Below are positions 8,175 to 16,197 of a DNA stretch of 64,000 bases, one piece after another. Numbering within the stretch: position 1 is the first letter of the stretch; every line of letters begins with the position of its first letter. The notes under the pieces are model-generated. The model was not told where the DNA came from, searched no databases, and was given only the letters and a program-made list of their open reading frames with translations. The translations under genes were made by a program, and so were the position numbers. The stretch comes from Kaistia soli DSM 19436 (GTDB lineage Bacteria > Pseudomonadota > Alphaproteobacteria > Rhizobiales > Kaistiaceae): positions 248,001 through 312,000 of the forward strand of contig NZ_FQUP01000004.1 of NCBI RefSeq assembly GCF_900129325.1. The letters are read 5' to 3'.

Positions 8175-10808
8175 TCAGCCCTCGCCGAACCGCACCAGGA
8201 TGGTGGCGGTGGCGAGTGGATCGAGATCGATGGCGAGCGAAGTCCCCGATACGGCAAGCGGCTCGCCCGGATGCTCGATCGGATCGCTGCGCCGCGCCTC
8301 TGCTGGCGCCTTGGCAAAGCGGATGGTCGCCAGCGTGGGCGCCTTGGCGAGATTCTGCAGGCGAAGCGCGATCCAGCCGGGCGCCTCGCCAGACTTCGCG
8401 GTCGCCAGGATCGGCGCGGCGGGATCGATCGCGTAGAATGATCCGCTACGCGGCCCTGTCGGCGCGATGTCGCGCAGCACCACCGGCGGCATTGACGCCT
8501 CCGCCGCGAACCGAGCCGCGGTCGCGGGATCGACGTCGCCCTCATGCGTCGTCAGCCGATAGCGCAGCGGAATGCGGCCATCCTGGCTCGCTTTGAAATT
8601 GACCATCCAGTGATTGTTGAGCGCCCAAGACATGATCGTCGGGCCCTCCGGCGTGAGCGTCCGCGCCCATTTGCCGGTGGTGATGCCACCCAAATGGACG
8701 AGCGGCGCGTCGAGCGGAACGACGGTGACGCCGCGCGCGCCATCGCCTACATCGACCCAGCGCTGGACCGGATACCAGTCCTTGGCAGCGCCATCGAGCT
8801 GATCGATGTTGGGCTCCGAGGGAATGCCGTTCATGTCGAGCATGAAGCGCGGAGCGCCGAGATTGAACGGAAAGGCGATGAACACGGCCTCCGGCGCCTC
8901 ATGCGCCAGCTTGTCGAGCATCCAATCGACCGCAAGCTGCTTCACGCCGCTATCAAGCGCATAGGTGACCGCCGCGGACGCAACGCCTCCCGCCTGGATC
9001 CGAACCGTGATCGAGGCACGACCGTTCTCGACGACCGCCTCTTCGATCACGACCTCACTGGCGCGGCTCCGCCGCCAGGGCGTGTCCTTGAAGCCGGTGA
9101 AGAAATCGGGGTTCGAGAAGTCGAAGCTTGCGATCGCGTCGCGTCCCTTGTCGGATTCGACGACCTCATAGACATATTCGCCCGGCCGCCAGCCCTCATA
9201 ACGGCCGGCGAAATCATGCCCGAGATCCTTGTCGAGAAATCCCTTGAGTCCGCCGCCCTCGGGATCGATCTCGATCCGGTAATGCGCATTCTCGATAAAG
9301 CCAGGGCCGGCCCTCAGATCGGAGCCCGCCGGAGCCGTCGAGAGCGGCAGGAAGGCGAAGCCCATGGCGGGCACGCGGCCCGCGACGCGCCGGATGGGCG
9401 GAACCGGACGGTTCCCACCCCAACCGCTGCGCCTGTTGAAGAAGCAGTCGAGCATCCCGGCCGGCGCCGCCCCGCCTCGCGGTTCCGGTTCCTCGACGAT
9501 CACGTCGCGGTCCCAGGGCAGCGTGTTGATAACGAGTACGTCTTCGATGCCGGATGGCTTGAACGCCTCTTCCGGCGCTAGGTCGCCGAGATTGAAAACG
9601 CCTTCCGGGCCCGGCGTCCCGAGCGGGGCTGCAAGGGCACGCGCAGCGCCAGCGAGGCGGTCATGCCCCTCCATCACCGCGGTATAGGCAAAGCTCGCCT
9701 TGCGGTTCCACTGCGCCTTGGTGAACAGCGAATCCGGCGCCTCGATCGAGGAATAAGCCCCCCAGGTATGCTCATCGAAGAGGATCGCCTGCTCATAGTC
9801 ATGCGCTGCACGGACAGCGTCGTAACGGTCACGGTCCTCGCTGCGCAGCCAGGCCTCGATCGCCTCGGCGGCGCCGAGAATCTCGTGCGCCTGCCGGTTG
9901 ATGCCCGTCTCATAGGCGCTCGATCCTGGACCATCCATCCAGTGGTCGGTCCAGTCGCCGCGCTGCATGCCGAGCGTCGCGCCATGCTCCGCTTCAAGCA
10001 GGCGCCCGAATTCTGTGACGGTCTTGAAGGCCATGCGATAGGGACGGTCTTCCTCGTTCCAACGCTTGACGAAGTCAGCCATGCGCCGGTCGGGCGGACC
10101 GTTGTCGACGCGGACCGGATGCGTCGCCTCGCAATAGAGGAAGTCATAGGGATAGGTCGGGTCGGCTTCGAGGCCGCTCACCCAGCGCGGCAGCAGCCGG
10201 TCGACGAGTTCGAAATTGCCGAGGCCAGCCTGGCTACGGCCAAAGAGATAGTGATAGCCATTCCAGGCAAGCACCTCGCGTCCGCTCGGACCCTGCCAGC
10301 GGAAGGCGCCCGGAAACGGCTTCGGCCGCGCGCCGCGGATGGGATTGATGGCGGCCGAATAGAACCAGACGCCGAGCTCGGCGAGAAGATCGGCGAACAG
10401 CCATGAAATGCCGTTGACGTCGTCCTGCATCGCGCTCTCGACCGTGAGGCCGAATTCGTCGCGAAGCGCCCGAAGCGGATAGAGGCTGCGATGCATCTGC
10501 TCGACATTGAGCAGCGGCGTCAGATTGTAGTTCATCGCCGCGACGTCAATGCGGCCGGCGTGATGCCAATGTTGAAAGCGGCGGAGCTCATCCGGACCGG
10601 CGCTGCGCAGATAGCGGAGCAGCGGTCCAGTGGTCTCGCAGGTCCAGCTATACCGCGCCTCTTCCGGATAGTCCTCGGTCGCCTCGATGAGATCGAGCGC
10701 CTGGCGAATGAAGTCCGCGTGCTGCCGAAAGCAGACGTCCTGATAGTCCGTGAATCCGATATCGGTGTGCGAGTGATTGCACACATAGATCGTCTTGATC
10801 GCCGGCAT
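8175..10808 (-). CDS. Glycoside hydrolase family 38 (alpha-mannosidase-like), second copy
   Basis: The 877-residue protein carries the GH38 motifs: NHSHTDIGFT (His14, Asp16), SAMQDDVNGISW (nucleophile Asp130), and DEHTWGAYSS for the C-terminal zinc His. It lacks a signal peptide, so it is cytoplasmic. The ATG at 10808 is chosen because GGAGGAAGCG precedes it; an ATG 18 codons upstream would add a charged tail of no known use. It follows the GntR gene in the operon and precedes the sugar-binding-protein gene. Shared segments with the other GH38 copy (SWTCETTG versus RWTCEVTG, GREV and GREI, NG after FRWQ) show that they are paralogues. Confidence 0.85.
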   Translation of the reverse strand: MPAIKTIYVCNHSHTDIGFTDYQDVCFRQHADFIRQALDLIEATEDYPEEARYSWTCETTGPLLRYLRSAGPDELRRFQHWHHAGRIDVAAMNYNLTPLLNVEQMHRSLYPLRALRDEFGLTVESAMQDDVNGISWLFADLLAELGVWFYSAAINPIRGARPKPFPGAFRWQGPSGREVLAWNGYHYLFGRSQAGLGNFELVDRLLPRWVSGLEADPTYPYDFLYCEATHPVRVDNGPPDRRMADFVKRWNEEDRPYRMAFKTVTEFGRLLEAEHGATLGMQRGDWTDHWMDGPGSSAYETGINRQAHEILGAAEAIEAWLRSEDRDRYDAVRAAHDYEQAILFDEHTWGAYSSIEAPDSLFTKAQWNRKASFAYTAVMEGHDRLAGAARALAAPLGTPGPEGVFNLGDLAPEEAFKPSGIEDVLVINTLPWDRDVIVEEPEPRGGAAPAGMLDCFFNRRSGWGGNRPVPPIRRVAGRVPAMGFAFLPLSTAPAGSDLRAGPGFIENAHYRIEIDPEGGGLKGFLDKDLGHDFAGRYEGWRPGEYVYEVVESDKGRDAIASFDFSNPDFFTGFKDTPWRRSRASEVVIEEAVVENGRASITVRIQAGGVASAAVTYALDSGVKQLAVDWMLDKLAHEAPEAVFIAFPFNLGAPRFMLDMNGIPSEPNIDQLDGAAKDWYPVQRWVDVGDGARGVTVVPLDAPLVHLGGITTGKWARTLTPEGPTIMSWALNNHWMVNFKASQDGRIPLRYRLTTHEGDVDPATAARFAAEASMPPVVLRDIAPTGPRSGSFYAIDPAAPILATAKSGEAPGWIALRLQNLAKAPTLATIRFAKAPAEARRSDPIEHPGEPLAVSGTSLAIDLDPLATATILVRFGEG

Positions 10809-10889
10809 CGCTTCCTCCGCTTCCTCGCCTTTTTGCCCGCCGCTCTTCGTCGGCTCGGCCACGCCGCCGGACCGGCGGCCACCCCTCCA

Positions 10890-11579
10890 TCACATCGCGG
10901 GCACGGGATCGCCCTGCCCTTTGTCGATCGCTTCGAGAGCCTGCAGGATCGTCCTCAGATGCTGCGTCATTACGGCGGCGACCGCCGTCTCGTCGCGCGC
11001 GGCCATGCCCGCGACGATCCCGCCATGCTCGTCGAGAATGGTGCGCGTGCGGTTCGGCCAGTTGACCGTCACGAACCGCATCCGGTTGAGATGAACCTTG
11101 ACGTCCTCGAGTTCGTCGGCGACGGCGAGACAGTTGGCACTGGCGAAGATCCGGCGATGAAACGTCTCGTCGAGCTCGTAGAAGCGGCGGATGTCCAGGC
11201 GCCCGGCGGCGAACTGCTGCTCCTCGAAGATCGAGCGCAGCGCCGCGATATCAGCCTCGGTCGCCAGTCGCGTGGCCCGGCGGGCCACCTCGACCTCGAC
11301 CGCCTCGCGGATCAACTGCGCAGCCCGCACCTTGGCAACGCGGATCGGCGCCACGACGGTTCCGCTCTGCGGATAGATGTCGACGAGCCCGAGATTGGCG
11401 AGACGCAGCAGCGCCTCGCGCACCGGCGTGCGTGAAATCGACAACCGCTCAGAGATCGCCGCCTCGCGGATCGGCTGAAGCGGCTTCAGGATTCCAAGCA
11501 CGATCTCGCCACGCAGCAGCTCATAGACATTGAGCGCCGTCGATCGCGGCCGCACCACATTCTGCTCGATATCCGCCAT
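10890..11579 (-). CDS. GntR family (FCD-type) transcriptional regulator of the GH38 operon
   Basis: A 229-residue regulator with an N-terminal winged helix (AISERLSISRTPVREALLRL, about residues 40-60) and an FCD ligand domain from about residue 85 to 215. It is the first gene of the minus-strand glycan operon, ending 81 bases before the second GH38 gene, and its own promoter region holds a good sigma-70 promoter with AT-rich dyads. It therefore most likely regulates its own operon, with a sugar acid or similar carboxylate as inducer by analogy with the family. The ligand itself is inference. Confidence 0.92.
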   Translation of the reverse strand: MADIEQNVVRPRSTALNVYELLRGEIVLGILKPLQPIREAAISERLSISRTPVREALLRLANLGLVDIYPQSGTVVAPIRVAKVRAAQLIREAVEVEVARRATRLATEADIAALRSIFEEQQFAAGRLDIRRFYELDETFHRRIFASANCLAVADELEDVKVHLNRMRFVTVNWPNRTRTILDEHGGIVAGMAARDETAVAAVMTQHLRTILQALEAIDKGQGDPVPAM

Positions 11580-11600
11580 GCAGCGAGCCTTCGTTCGCGC

Positions 11601-11642
11601 TATACCGTACTAATATACTACTGGATGTGATTGGCCTGTCAA
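11601..11642 (-). promoter_or_regulatory. Sigma-70 promoter and candidate GntR operator of the GH38 operon
   Basis: Read on the minus strand, TTGACA (11637-11642) is followed after 16 bases by TAGTAT (11615-11620), or after 19 by TATATT (11612-11617). The AT-rich stretch 11601-11620, with GTAT/TATAC-like half-sites, overlaps the -10 and downstream region, a usual place for repression by a GntR protein. The start codon of the regulator lies at 11579. Confidence 0.55.
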
Positions 11643-11812
11643 CGCCGTCCCACCAAGCGGCCAGCGCGGTGCAGAGTCACGATCGATGGGTGTTGGGGAA
11701 TCAGCGGCCGACGCGTGGGCATACGCGGCAGCCATCAGCAGCCGACGACGTTCAGGCCGCGATCAGGCGCAATCGGCCATTCGCACCGATTTCCGCATCA
11801 ACAGCGCGAAGA

Positions 11813-12181
11813 TCAGGCGGTGGCGATGACCATCAGGCAATAGCCAACGAGGGCGCAATTCACGAGGGTGAAATAGAGATGCGGCTGCTGCGCCTCGCCG
11901 CGGAAGAGTGCGAAATTGTGGAAGAACGCCGTCGCCGCGATCAGGAACAGGATCAACCCGATGGCACCCCAGACGGTGAAAATGCCGGCCACCAAGGCCA
12001 GTCCGCCAAGCAACTGGACGGCAAAGCCGAGCGCCGTTGCGGCGGCCGGCAGCTTGAAGCCGTAATTCGTCTCCATCGCGCAGCGATCGGAAAAATGCAT
12101 GAAGTTGCGGATGCCGGCGATGACGAAGAAAAGGCCGAGCACCACCCGGCCGATCACGATCAATGTCGCTGCAGTTTCCAT
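11813..12181 (-). CDS. DoxX family membrane protein
   Basis: This 122-residue protein has four hydrophobic helices and the family pattern LGLFFVIAGIRNFMHF near the N-terminus, with LGFAVQLLGGLALVAG in the second helix. DoxX-like proteins are small inner-membrane proteins, some linked to quinone redox or oxidative-stress tolerance; the biochemical role is not settled. It lies next to a DUF4142 gene in a block of stress-type genes. No GGAAC-type promoter is visible in the 126 bases upstream, so its membership in that regulon is by position only. Confidence 0.85.
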   Translation of the reverse strand: METAATLIVIGRVVLGLFFVIAGIRNFMHFSDRCAMETNYGFKLPAAATALGFAVQLLGGLALVAGIFTVWGAIGLILFLIAATAFFHNFALFRGEAQQPHLYFTLVNCALVGYCLMVIATA

Positions 12182-12307
12182 CTCGCTCTCCCCCTGATGC
12201 CCTCCCTGCCTACCGGATCATCAGGGATTCGAGAAGAGCCTCTCGATGGAGAAAGCATCTTGGCCGGACGAGGCGCAGATGGGCCGCATCCGGCATGGCA
12301 CGCCGCA

Positions 12308-12811
12308 CTATTTGAGTTCGGACTTCAGCGTATTGGCCATTTCCTGGTGATGCTTCAGCACCGGGAGAGTCTTGGACGCGAAATCCTTCAGAGTCCCATC
12401 CGGCGCATCGTCTGCAAACTGCGAGAACAGCGTGACGGCGCCGTCATGGGCGGCGACCTGCTGGTCGACATAAAGAACGTCGAACGCCTGGCCTGAAGCT
12501 GCGGTCAGGGCGTCGAGCTTCGCCTGCGCTGCCTTGTCGACCGTCGCGGGGACCGCAACGGAACCGGCGCTCGCCTTGAGCGCAGCGGCGATCGCGGTGT
12601 GATCCTTCACCATCTCGGCCGCGAAGGCGCGGATGTCGTCTCGCGTCCCCTTGGACATCGCGATCCCCGCCGCATTGATCTCGTAGACGCCGGCAACACC
12701 GGCATCATGGACAAATGTCTGCGGTGTGATCGGCTCGGCTGCCACGGCAGCAGAGCATGCGATCAGGGCCGAAAGGCCGGTCGCCGCGAAGAAACCTGAT
12801 ACTGCGCGCAT
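12308..12811 (-). CDS. DUF4142 secreted protein
   Basis: A 167-residue protein with a Sec signal peptide (MRAVSGFFAATGLSALIACS, then AAVAAEP) and a ferritin-like all-helical DUF4142 domain. Typical features are the early FVHDAGVAGVYEINAAGIAM helix, FAAEMVKDHTAI with a conserved His, and the C-terminal LPVLKHHQEMA. DUF4142 proteins are periplasmic or exported and are often found in general-stress regulons of alphaproteobacteria; their function is unknown. The start at 12811 follows AGGAGGACAG. A GGAAC-N17-GTT element lies about 60 bases upstream, which supports EcfG control. Confidence 0.9.
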   Translation of the reverse strand: MRAVSGFFAATGLSALIACSAAVAAEPITPQTFVHDAGVAGVYEINAAGIAMSKGTRDDIRAFAAEMVKDHTAIAAALKASAGSVAVPATVDKAAQAKLDALTAASGQAFDVLYVDQQVAAHDGAVTLFSQFADDAPDGTLKDFASKTLPVLKHHQEMANTLKSELK

Positions 12812-12868
12812 GGATCGCTGTCCTCCTGTAGGGCATGGCCTTGCCCGAACGCCGACCGTCTTCGAAGC

Positions 12869-12893
12869 AACAAGCCTGGGCCCGGGATGTTCC
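12869..12893 (-). promoter_or_regulatory. Candidate EcfG general-stress promoter for the DUF4142 gene
   Basis: On the minus strand GGAAC (12893-12889) is separated by 17 bases from GTT (12871-12869). This fits the EcfG consensus GGAAC-N16/17-(C)GTT except for T in place of the C. It lies about 58 bases before the DUF4142 start codon and back to back with a matching element on the other strand. Confidence 0.65.
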
Positions 12894-12899
12894 GGCATC

Positions 12900-12924
12900 G
12901 GAACCGCCGCGGGCCAGAAAAGTT
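12900..12924 (+). promoter_or_regulatory. Candidate EcfG general-stress promoter for the small protein and Nudix genes
   Basis: GGAAC at 12900-12904 is followed after 17 bases by GTT at 12922-12924, with A instead of the usual C before GTT. The start codon of the small protein lies 35 bases downstream, behind CAGGAG. Confidence 0.65.
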
Positions 12925-12959
12925 GCATCCTGGCACACCAGACTGTCAGGAGATTGGCC

Positions 12960-13163
12960 ATGCCGCTCGCTCGCTATGAGATCGTCGGGAGGGAAGATCA
13001 CTTCGTCGTGCGTCACGATGAGGACGTGACCGGCCCCTATGTCACCAAGGAGGCGGCCTTCGAGGCGGCTGTCAGCACGGCGGGCCATGCCATGGCCGAA
13101 GGCTACGCCGTCGAGGTGATTGTCCCCGCCGGCGCGGAAGGGCGACGGTCTGGCAATGCTTGA
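12960..13163 (+). CDS. Small conserved-type hypothetical protein (67 residues)
   Basis: The 67-residue protein starts at an ATG preceded by CAGGAG at good distance. It reads MPLARYEIVGREDHF at the start, then GPYVTKEAAFEAAVSTAGHA. The pattern of a short beta hairpin, a GPY turn and an alanine-rich helix resembles small DUF2188-like proteins that occur as single stress-related genes. The name is uncertain and no function is known. It overlaps the Nudix gene by eight bases, so the two are probably translated from one mRNA, and a GGAAC-N17-GTT promoter lies just upstream. Confidence 0.8.
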   Translation: MPLARYEIVGREDHFVVRHDEDVTGPYVTKEAAFEAAVSTAGHAMAEGYAVEVIVPAGAEGRRSGNA

Positions 13164-13593
13164 CAAGGCATCACCGCGGACCTGCTGCGCCCTGCCCTAC
13201 CGGATCCGGTCGCCACACGTGGAGGTGCTGCTCGTCACCACTTCCTCCGGTCGGTGGGTACTGCCGAAGGGCCGCATGCTGCCATCGGAAGCCCCCTTCG
13301 AGGCGGCGGCGCGGGAGGCTTGGGAAGAGGCCGGCGTCCGCGGCAATATCGATGAATTGCCGTATGGCGGTTTCGATCACATCAGGAATGGCACGACCGA
13401 GCACATTCTCGTCTACCCCCTGGCGGTAGTGGACGAGGCGGCACGATGGCCGGAATCGTCTTGGCGCCAGCGGCGCTGGGCGACCGCCGCTGAGGTGGCG
13501 AAACTCGTCGATAGCGATCTGGCCGGGCTCGTCGGCGATTTCGCAGCCGAGGCAGATGCGATGATGGGAGATAGCGGCGTGCGTCAGGATTGA
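13156..13593 (+). CDS. Nudix hydrolase
   Basis: A 145-residue Nudix domain protein. The complete Nudix box G-x5-E-x7-REAWEEAG is present near residues 40-61 and supplies the metal-binding glutamates for cleaving a nucleoside diphosphate linked to another group. The LPKGRMLPSE lead-in resembles DIPP/diadenosine-polyphosphate subfamily members that hydrolyse inositol pyrophosphates or ApnA, but specificity cannot be read directly. The ATG at 13156 overlaps the end of the upstream small gene; a TTG 12 codons earlier is in frame but lacks a ribosome site. Co-transcription with the small gene from a candidate stress promoter is likely. Confidence 0.92.
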   Translation: MLDKASPRTCCALPYRIRSPHVEVLLVTTSSGRWVLPKGRMLPSEAPFEAAAREAWEEAGVRGNIDELPYGGFDHIRNGTTEHILVYPLAVVDEAARWPESSWRQRRWATAAEVAKLVDSDLAGLVGDFAAEADAMMGDSGVRQD

Positions 13594-13666
13594 ACTGACG
13601 GCGCCTTCGCGCGTTGCGCCTGCGCGATCCGACCCATCGGCCGGACCAGCCTGCACGAGGCAAGCT

Positions 13667-15190
13667 TTGTATTTCGACCATTGGCGCTCAGGACCAGCAG
13701 ATCTCCGCGACCGTTCGGGGGCCCTGTTCAAGCCGGGATATAATTGCTGGCGTGTCGACCAAGCGCCTCGCTCGGCCGTCATCATCGACGGCGCGGAGTA
13801 TTTTCGGCATCTCGACGACTCGCTCAGGCAGGCGCGCCGCTCGATCTGGATCATCGGCTGGGATTTCGACGGCTCGATCCGACTGAGCGATGATCCCGGC
13901 GCGCCCTCGCTCGGCCCCTTCCTCCGCAGTCTCGTCGACGCCCATCCGTTGCTCGAAGTTCGCGTGCTCGTCTGGAGCCTTGCGCTCGTGCATGCGCCGA
14001 GCCCGGCCTTGCCACTTCTCCTCGGAGAACCCTGGCAGCAGCATCCGCGCATCGCTGTGAAACTCGATACGCAGCATCCGATCTATGCGGCGCACCACCA
14101 GAAGATCGTCGTGATCGACGACAGCCTCGCCTTCGCGGGCGGGATCGACCTGACCGGAGGTCGGTGCGACACTTGCTGCCATCATGCGCATGAGCCGCTG
14201 CGCGCCAAGCCCGACGGAACCCCCTGCGAGCCGGTCCATGATGTCCAGATGGCGGTGACAGGACCGGCGGCAGCGTCTCTCGGCGCGGTCGCCCGCGAAC
14301 GCTGGGCGATTGCCACGGGCGCCCCCACGGTTCCCGTAGCGGCACGCGCCGAAGATGGCAGCGCGCCCTGGCCGTCCGATCTTCCCGTCGATTTTGCCGG
14401 CGAATGCATCGCGATCGCCCGCACCCTGCCGCGCTGGAAGGCGCGTCCGCCGGCGCTGGAGAGCCAGGCCATGATCCGCGACATGCTGATGTCGGCGAAG
14501 CGCCATCTCTATATCGAGGCGCAGTATGTGACGGCGCGCTATGTCCGGGCGGCGCTGCGCAAGCTGCTCCGCCGTCCGGAAGGCCCGGAAATCGTCATCA
14601 TCCTCAACAAGATGTCCGAGGTCCTCGTCGAGCGCATCGTGATGGGCGAGAACGGCGCTCGCATGATCCGCGCGCTGCGCCGCGCCGATCGCCATGGCCG
14701 TCTACGCATCTATTACCCCGTGGTGCCTTCCGAGACCGGCGAGGTGGCCGTTCATATCCATTCGAAGCTGATCATTGCCGATGATCGCCTGCTTCGCGTC
14801 GGCTCGGCCAACCTCAACAACCGCTCCGTGGGGCTCGATACCGAATGCGACCTCGCTGTCGAAGCTTCCGACGAGGCCGCGCGGGCAACGATCGCCGATT
14901 TCCGCAACCGCTTGGTGGCCGAACATATCGCGGCGTCGCCTGAAGCTGTGGCGGACGCGCTTTCGGCGACGGGCTCCCTGATTCGCACGATCGACACGCT
15001 GAACGACGGCCCGCGCGGCCTCAGGGCATTTCCGGCAAGCCCTGGCCCGGCGCATTTCGTCGCCGGGACGCGCTTTCTCGATCCCGAAGCCCCGTTTGAG
15101 CCCGGCTGGCTGCTGCGTCTTCGCCCCTATCGGCGTCACCCCGGCGCCTGGCGCGCCACTCCGCGCCCGCAAGCAGCGCGCATCCCATGA
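13667..15190 (+). CDS. Phospholipase D-family protein (two HKD motifs)
   Basis: The 507-residue protein has two catalytic HKD motifs: His144-x-Lys146-x4-Asp151 (HHQKIVVIDD) and His365-x-Lys367-x4-Asp372 (HIHSKLIIADD), followed by the GSANLNNRS signature. Such proteins hydrolyse phospholipids or act as cardiolipin-synthase-like phosphatidyltransferases; ClsB-type enzymes have this size and layout. The start is a TTG with GAGG six to seven bases upstream, the only plausible one in frame, so it is less certain. The last 170 bases overlap the convergent YbhN-like gene. With the neighbouring YbhN-like and endonuclease/phosphatase genes it recalls the ybhP-ybhO(clsB)-ybhN set of enterobacteria. Confidence 0.88.
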   Translation: MYFDHWRSGPADLRDRSGALFKPGYNCWRVDQAPRSAVIIDGAEYFRHLDDSLRQARRSIWIIGWDFDGSIRLSDDPGAPSLGPFLRSLVDAHPLLEVRVLVWSLALVHAPSPALPLLLGEPWQQHPRIAVKLDTQHPIYAAHHQKIVVIDDSLAFAGGIDLTGGRCDTCCHHAHEPLRAKPDGTPCEPVHDVQMAVTGPAAASLGAVARERWAIATGAPTVPVAARAEDGSAPWPSDLPVDFAGECIAIARTLPRWKARPPALESQAMIRDMLMSAKRHLYIEAQYVTARYVRAALRKLLRRPEGPEIVIILNKMSEVLVERIVMGENGARMIRALRRADRHGRLRIYYPVVPSETGEVAVHIHSKLIIADDRLLRVGSANLNNRSVGLDTECDLAVEASDEAARATIADFRNRLVAEHIAASPEAVADALSATGSLIRTIDTLNDGPRGLRAFPASPGPAHFVAGTRFLDPEAPFEPGWLLRLRPYRRHPGAWRATPRPQAARIP

Positions 15191-16136
15191 GAAGCGGCAG
15201 CAGGAAATAGACGAGCCGGAAGAGCAGCACGGGTCCGACCACCGCCTCTCCCGGCAGCAGCAGGATGACGACGCCCTCGATCACGCCGACACCGCCGGGC
15301 ACATGGGAGACAATGGTTGCGATATTGGCGATGACGAAGATCGCGACGAGATCGAGATAGGACACCGAGCCTGCGGTCCGGACCAGCACATAGAGGCAGG
15401 CCGAGACGATGGCGAAATTGACGGCGCCAACGACCGTCTGGCCAACGGCCATGCCGAGCGAGGGAACCTCAACCTGCCATCGCCACAGCGTCACGGGGCC
15501 GGTGCGCCACCAAGCGAGCAACCAGTAGCCAAGCACCAGGACCACCCCTGCCGCCGCGAGAGCATAGCCGAGCCCGGCGCTCCCGAGGAGGCGAGCCGTC
15601 AGCTCAGGCCGGCTTGCGAGCGGCAGAATGGCGAGCGCCACCAGCCCGAATGCCACGGTCATGCCGCACATCACGGTGAGCCGCGCGATTTCGGCAAGGT
15701 GAACGCCGCGCCTCCGATAGAACCGATAGCGGATTGCGCCGCTGCTGAGACCGGCGAGGCCGACACTGTGGCCAATCGAGAGACTGACGAACGAGGCAAG
15801 CGCGACCGCGCGATAAGGCAGGCGGTGGCCGATATAGCGCAGCGCGATCACGTCCGACAATGTGAGGCAGGCATAGCTCGCGGCTGCGAAGACAAGCGCG
15901 AAAAGGATGCTCCCGGCAGGAACCGCGGCGATCGCGCTGACGATGTCGGCCAGGCTGTGCTGACGCAACGTTAGCCAGATCAGCACCCCTGCAAGGCAAA
16001 GGCCGCCGAGCCAGAACATTCGGCTGATCCAGGGCTTCCATTTCCGCCAGAACGCTGTCCATCGGCCGGCGCCGTCGTCCGAACGCGGCCGATTCCGTTC
16101 TGAGGTCTCGATTGTCGGTGAGAATGTGCTTGTCAC
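15021..16136 (-). CDS. YbhN-like / lysylphosphatidylglycerol-synthase-type integral membrane protein
   Basis: The 371-residue protein has about eight hydrophobic helices and the UPF0104/YbhN pattern, including RYRFYRRRGVHLAEIARL and IVSHVPGGVGVIEGVVILLL. These proteins match the flippase-like membrane part of MprF but lack the aminoacyl-transferase domain; they are thought to handle lipids. The GTG at 16136 is chosen because GGGCGAAGGC precedes it and because a GGAAC-N17-GTT promoter lies 21 bases upstream; the longer frame would read into the endonuclease/phosphatase gene. The arginine-rich tail overlaps the phospholipase D gene by 170 bases in convergent orientation. Confidence 0.85.
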   Translation of the reverse strand: MTSTFSPTIETSERNRPRSDDGAGRWTAFWRKWKPWISRMFWLGGLCLAGVLIWLTLRQHSLADIVSAIAAVPAGSILFALVFAAASYACLTLSDVIALRYIGHRLPYRAVALASFVSLSIGHSVGLAGLSSGAIRYRFYRRRGVHLAEIARLTVMCGMTVAFGLVALAILPLASRPELTARLLGSAGLGYALAAAGVVLVLGYWLLAWWRTGPVTLWRWQVEVPSLGMAVGQTVVGAVNFAIVSACLYVLVRTAGSVSYLDLVAIFVIANIATIVSHVPGGVGVIEGVVILLLPGEAVVGPVLLFRLVYFLLPLLMGCALLAGAEWRARRRGDADRGEDAAASRAQTGLRDRESASRRRNAPGQGLPEMP

Positions 16137-16156
16137 GCCTTCGCCCTTTTTGCACG

Positions 16157-16181
16157 AACGGCGAAGCGGCGTGCCCGTTCC
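16157..16181 (-). promoter_or_regulatory. Candidate EcfG general-stress promoter for the YbhN-like gene
   Basis: On the minus strand GGAAC (16181-16177) is followed after 16 bases by CGTT (16160-16157), a full match to the EcfG consensus. The GTG start codon is 20 bases downstream, giving a very short leader. Confidence 0.65.
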
Positions 16182-16197
16182 CGGCCGCGACGCTGTG

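Noticed and set aside
13120-13155. TTG start for the Nudix gene
   Set aside because: It lies inside the upstream small gene without a ribosome site, while an ATG at 13156 gives a normal N-terminus.
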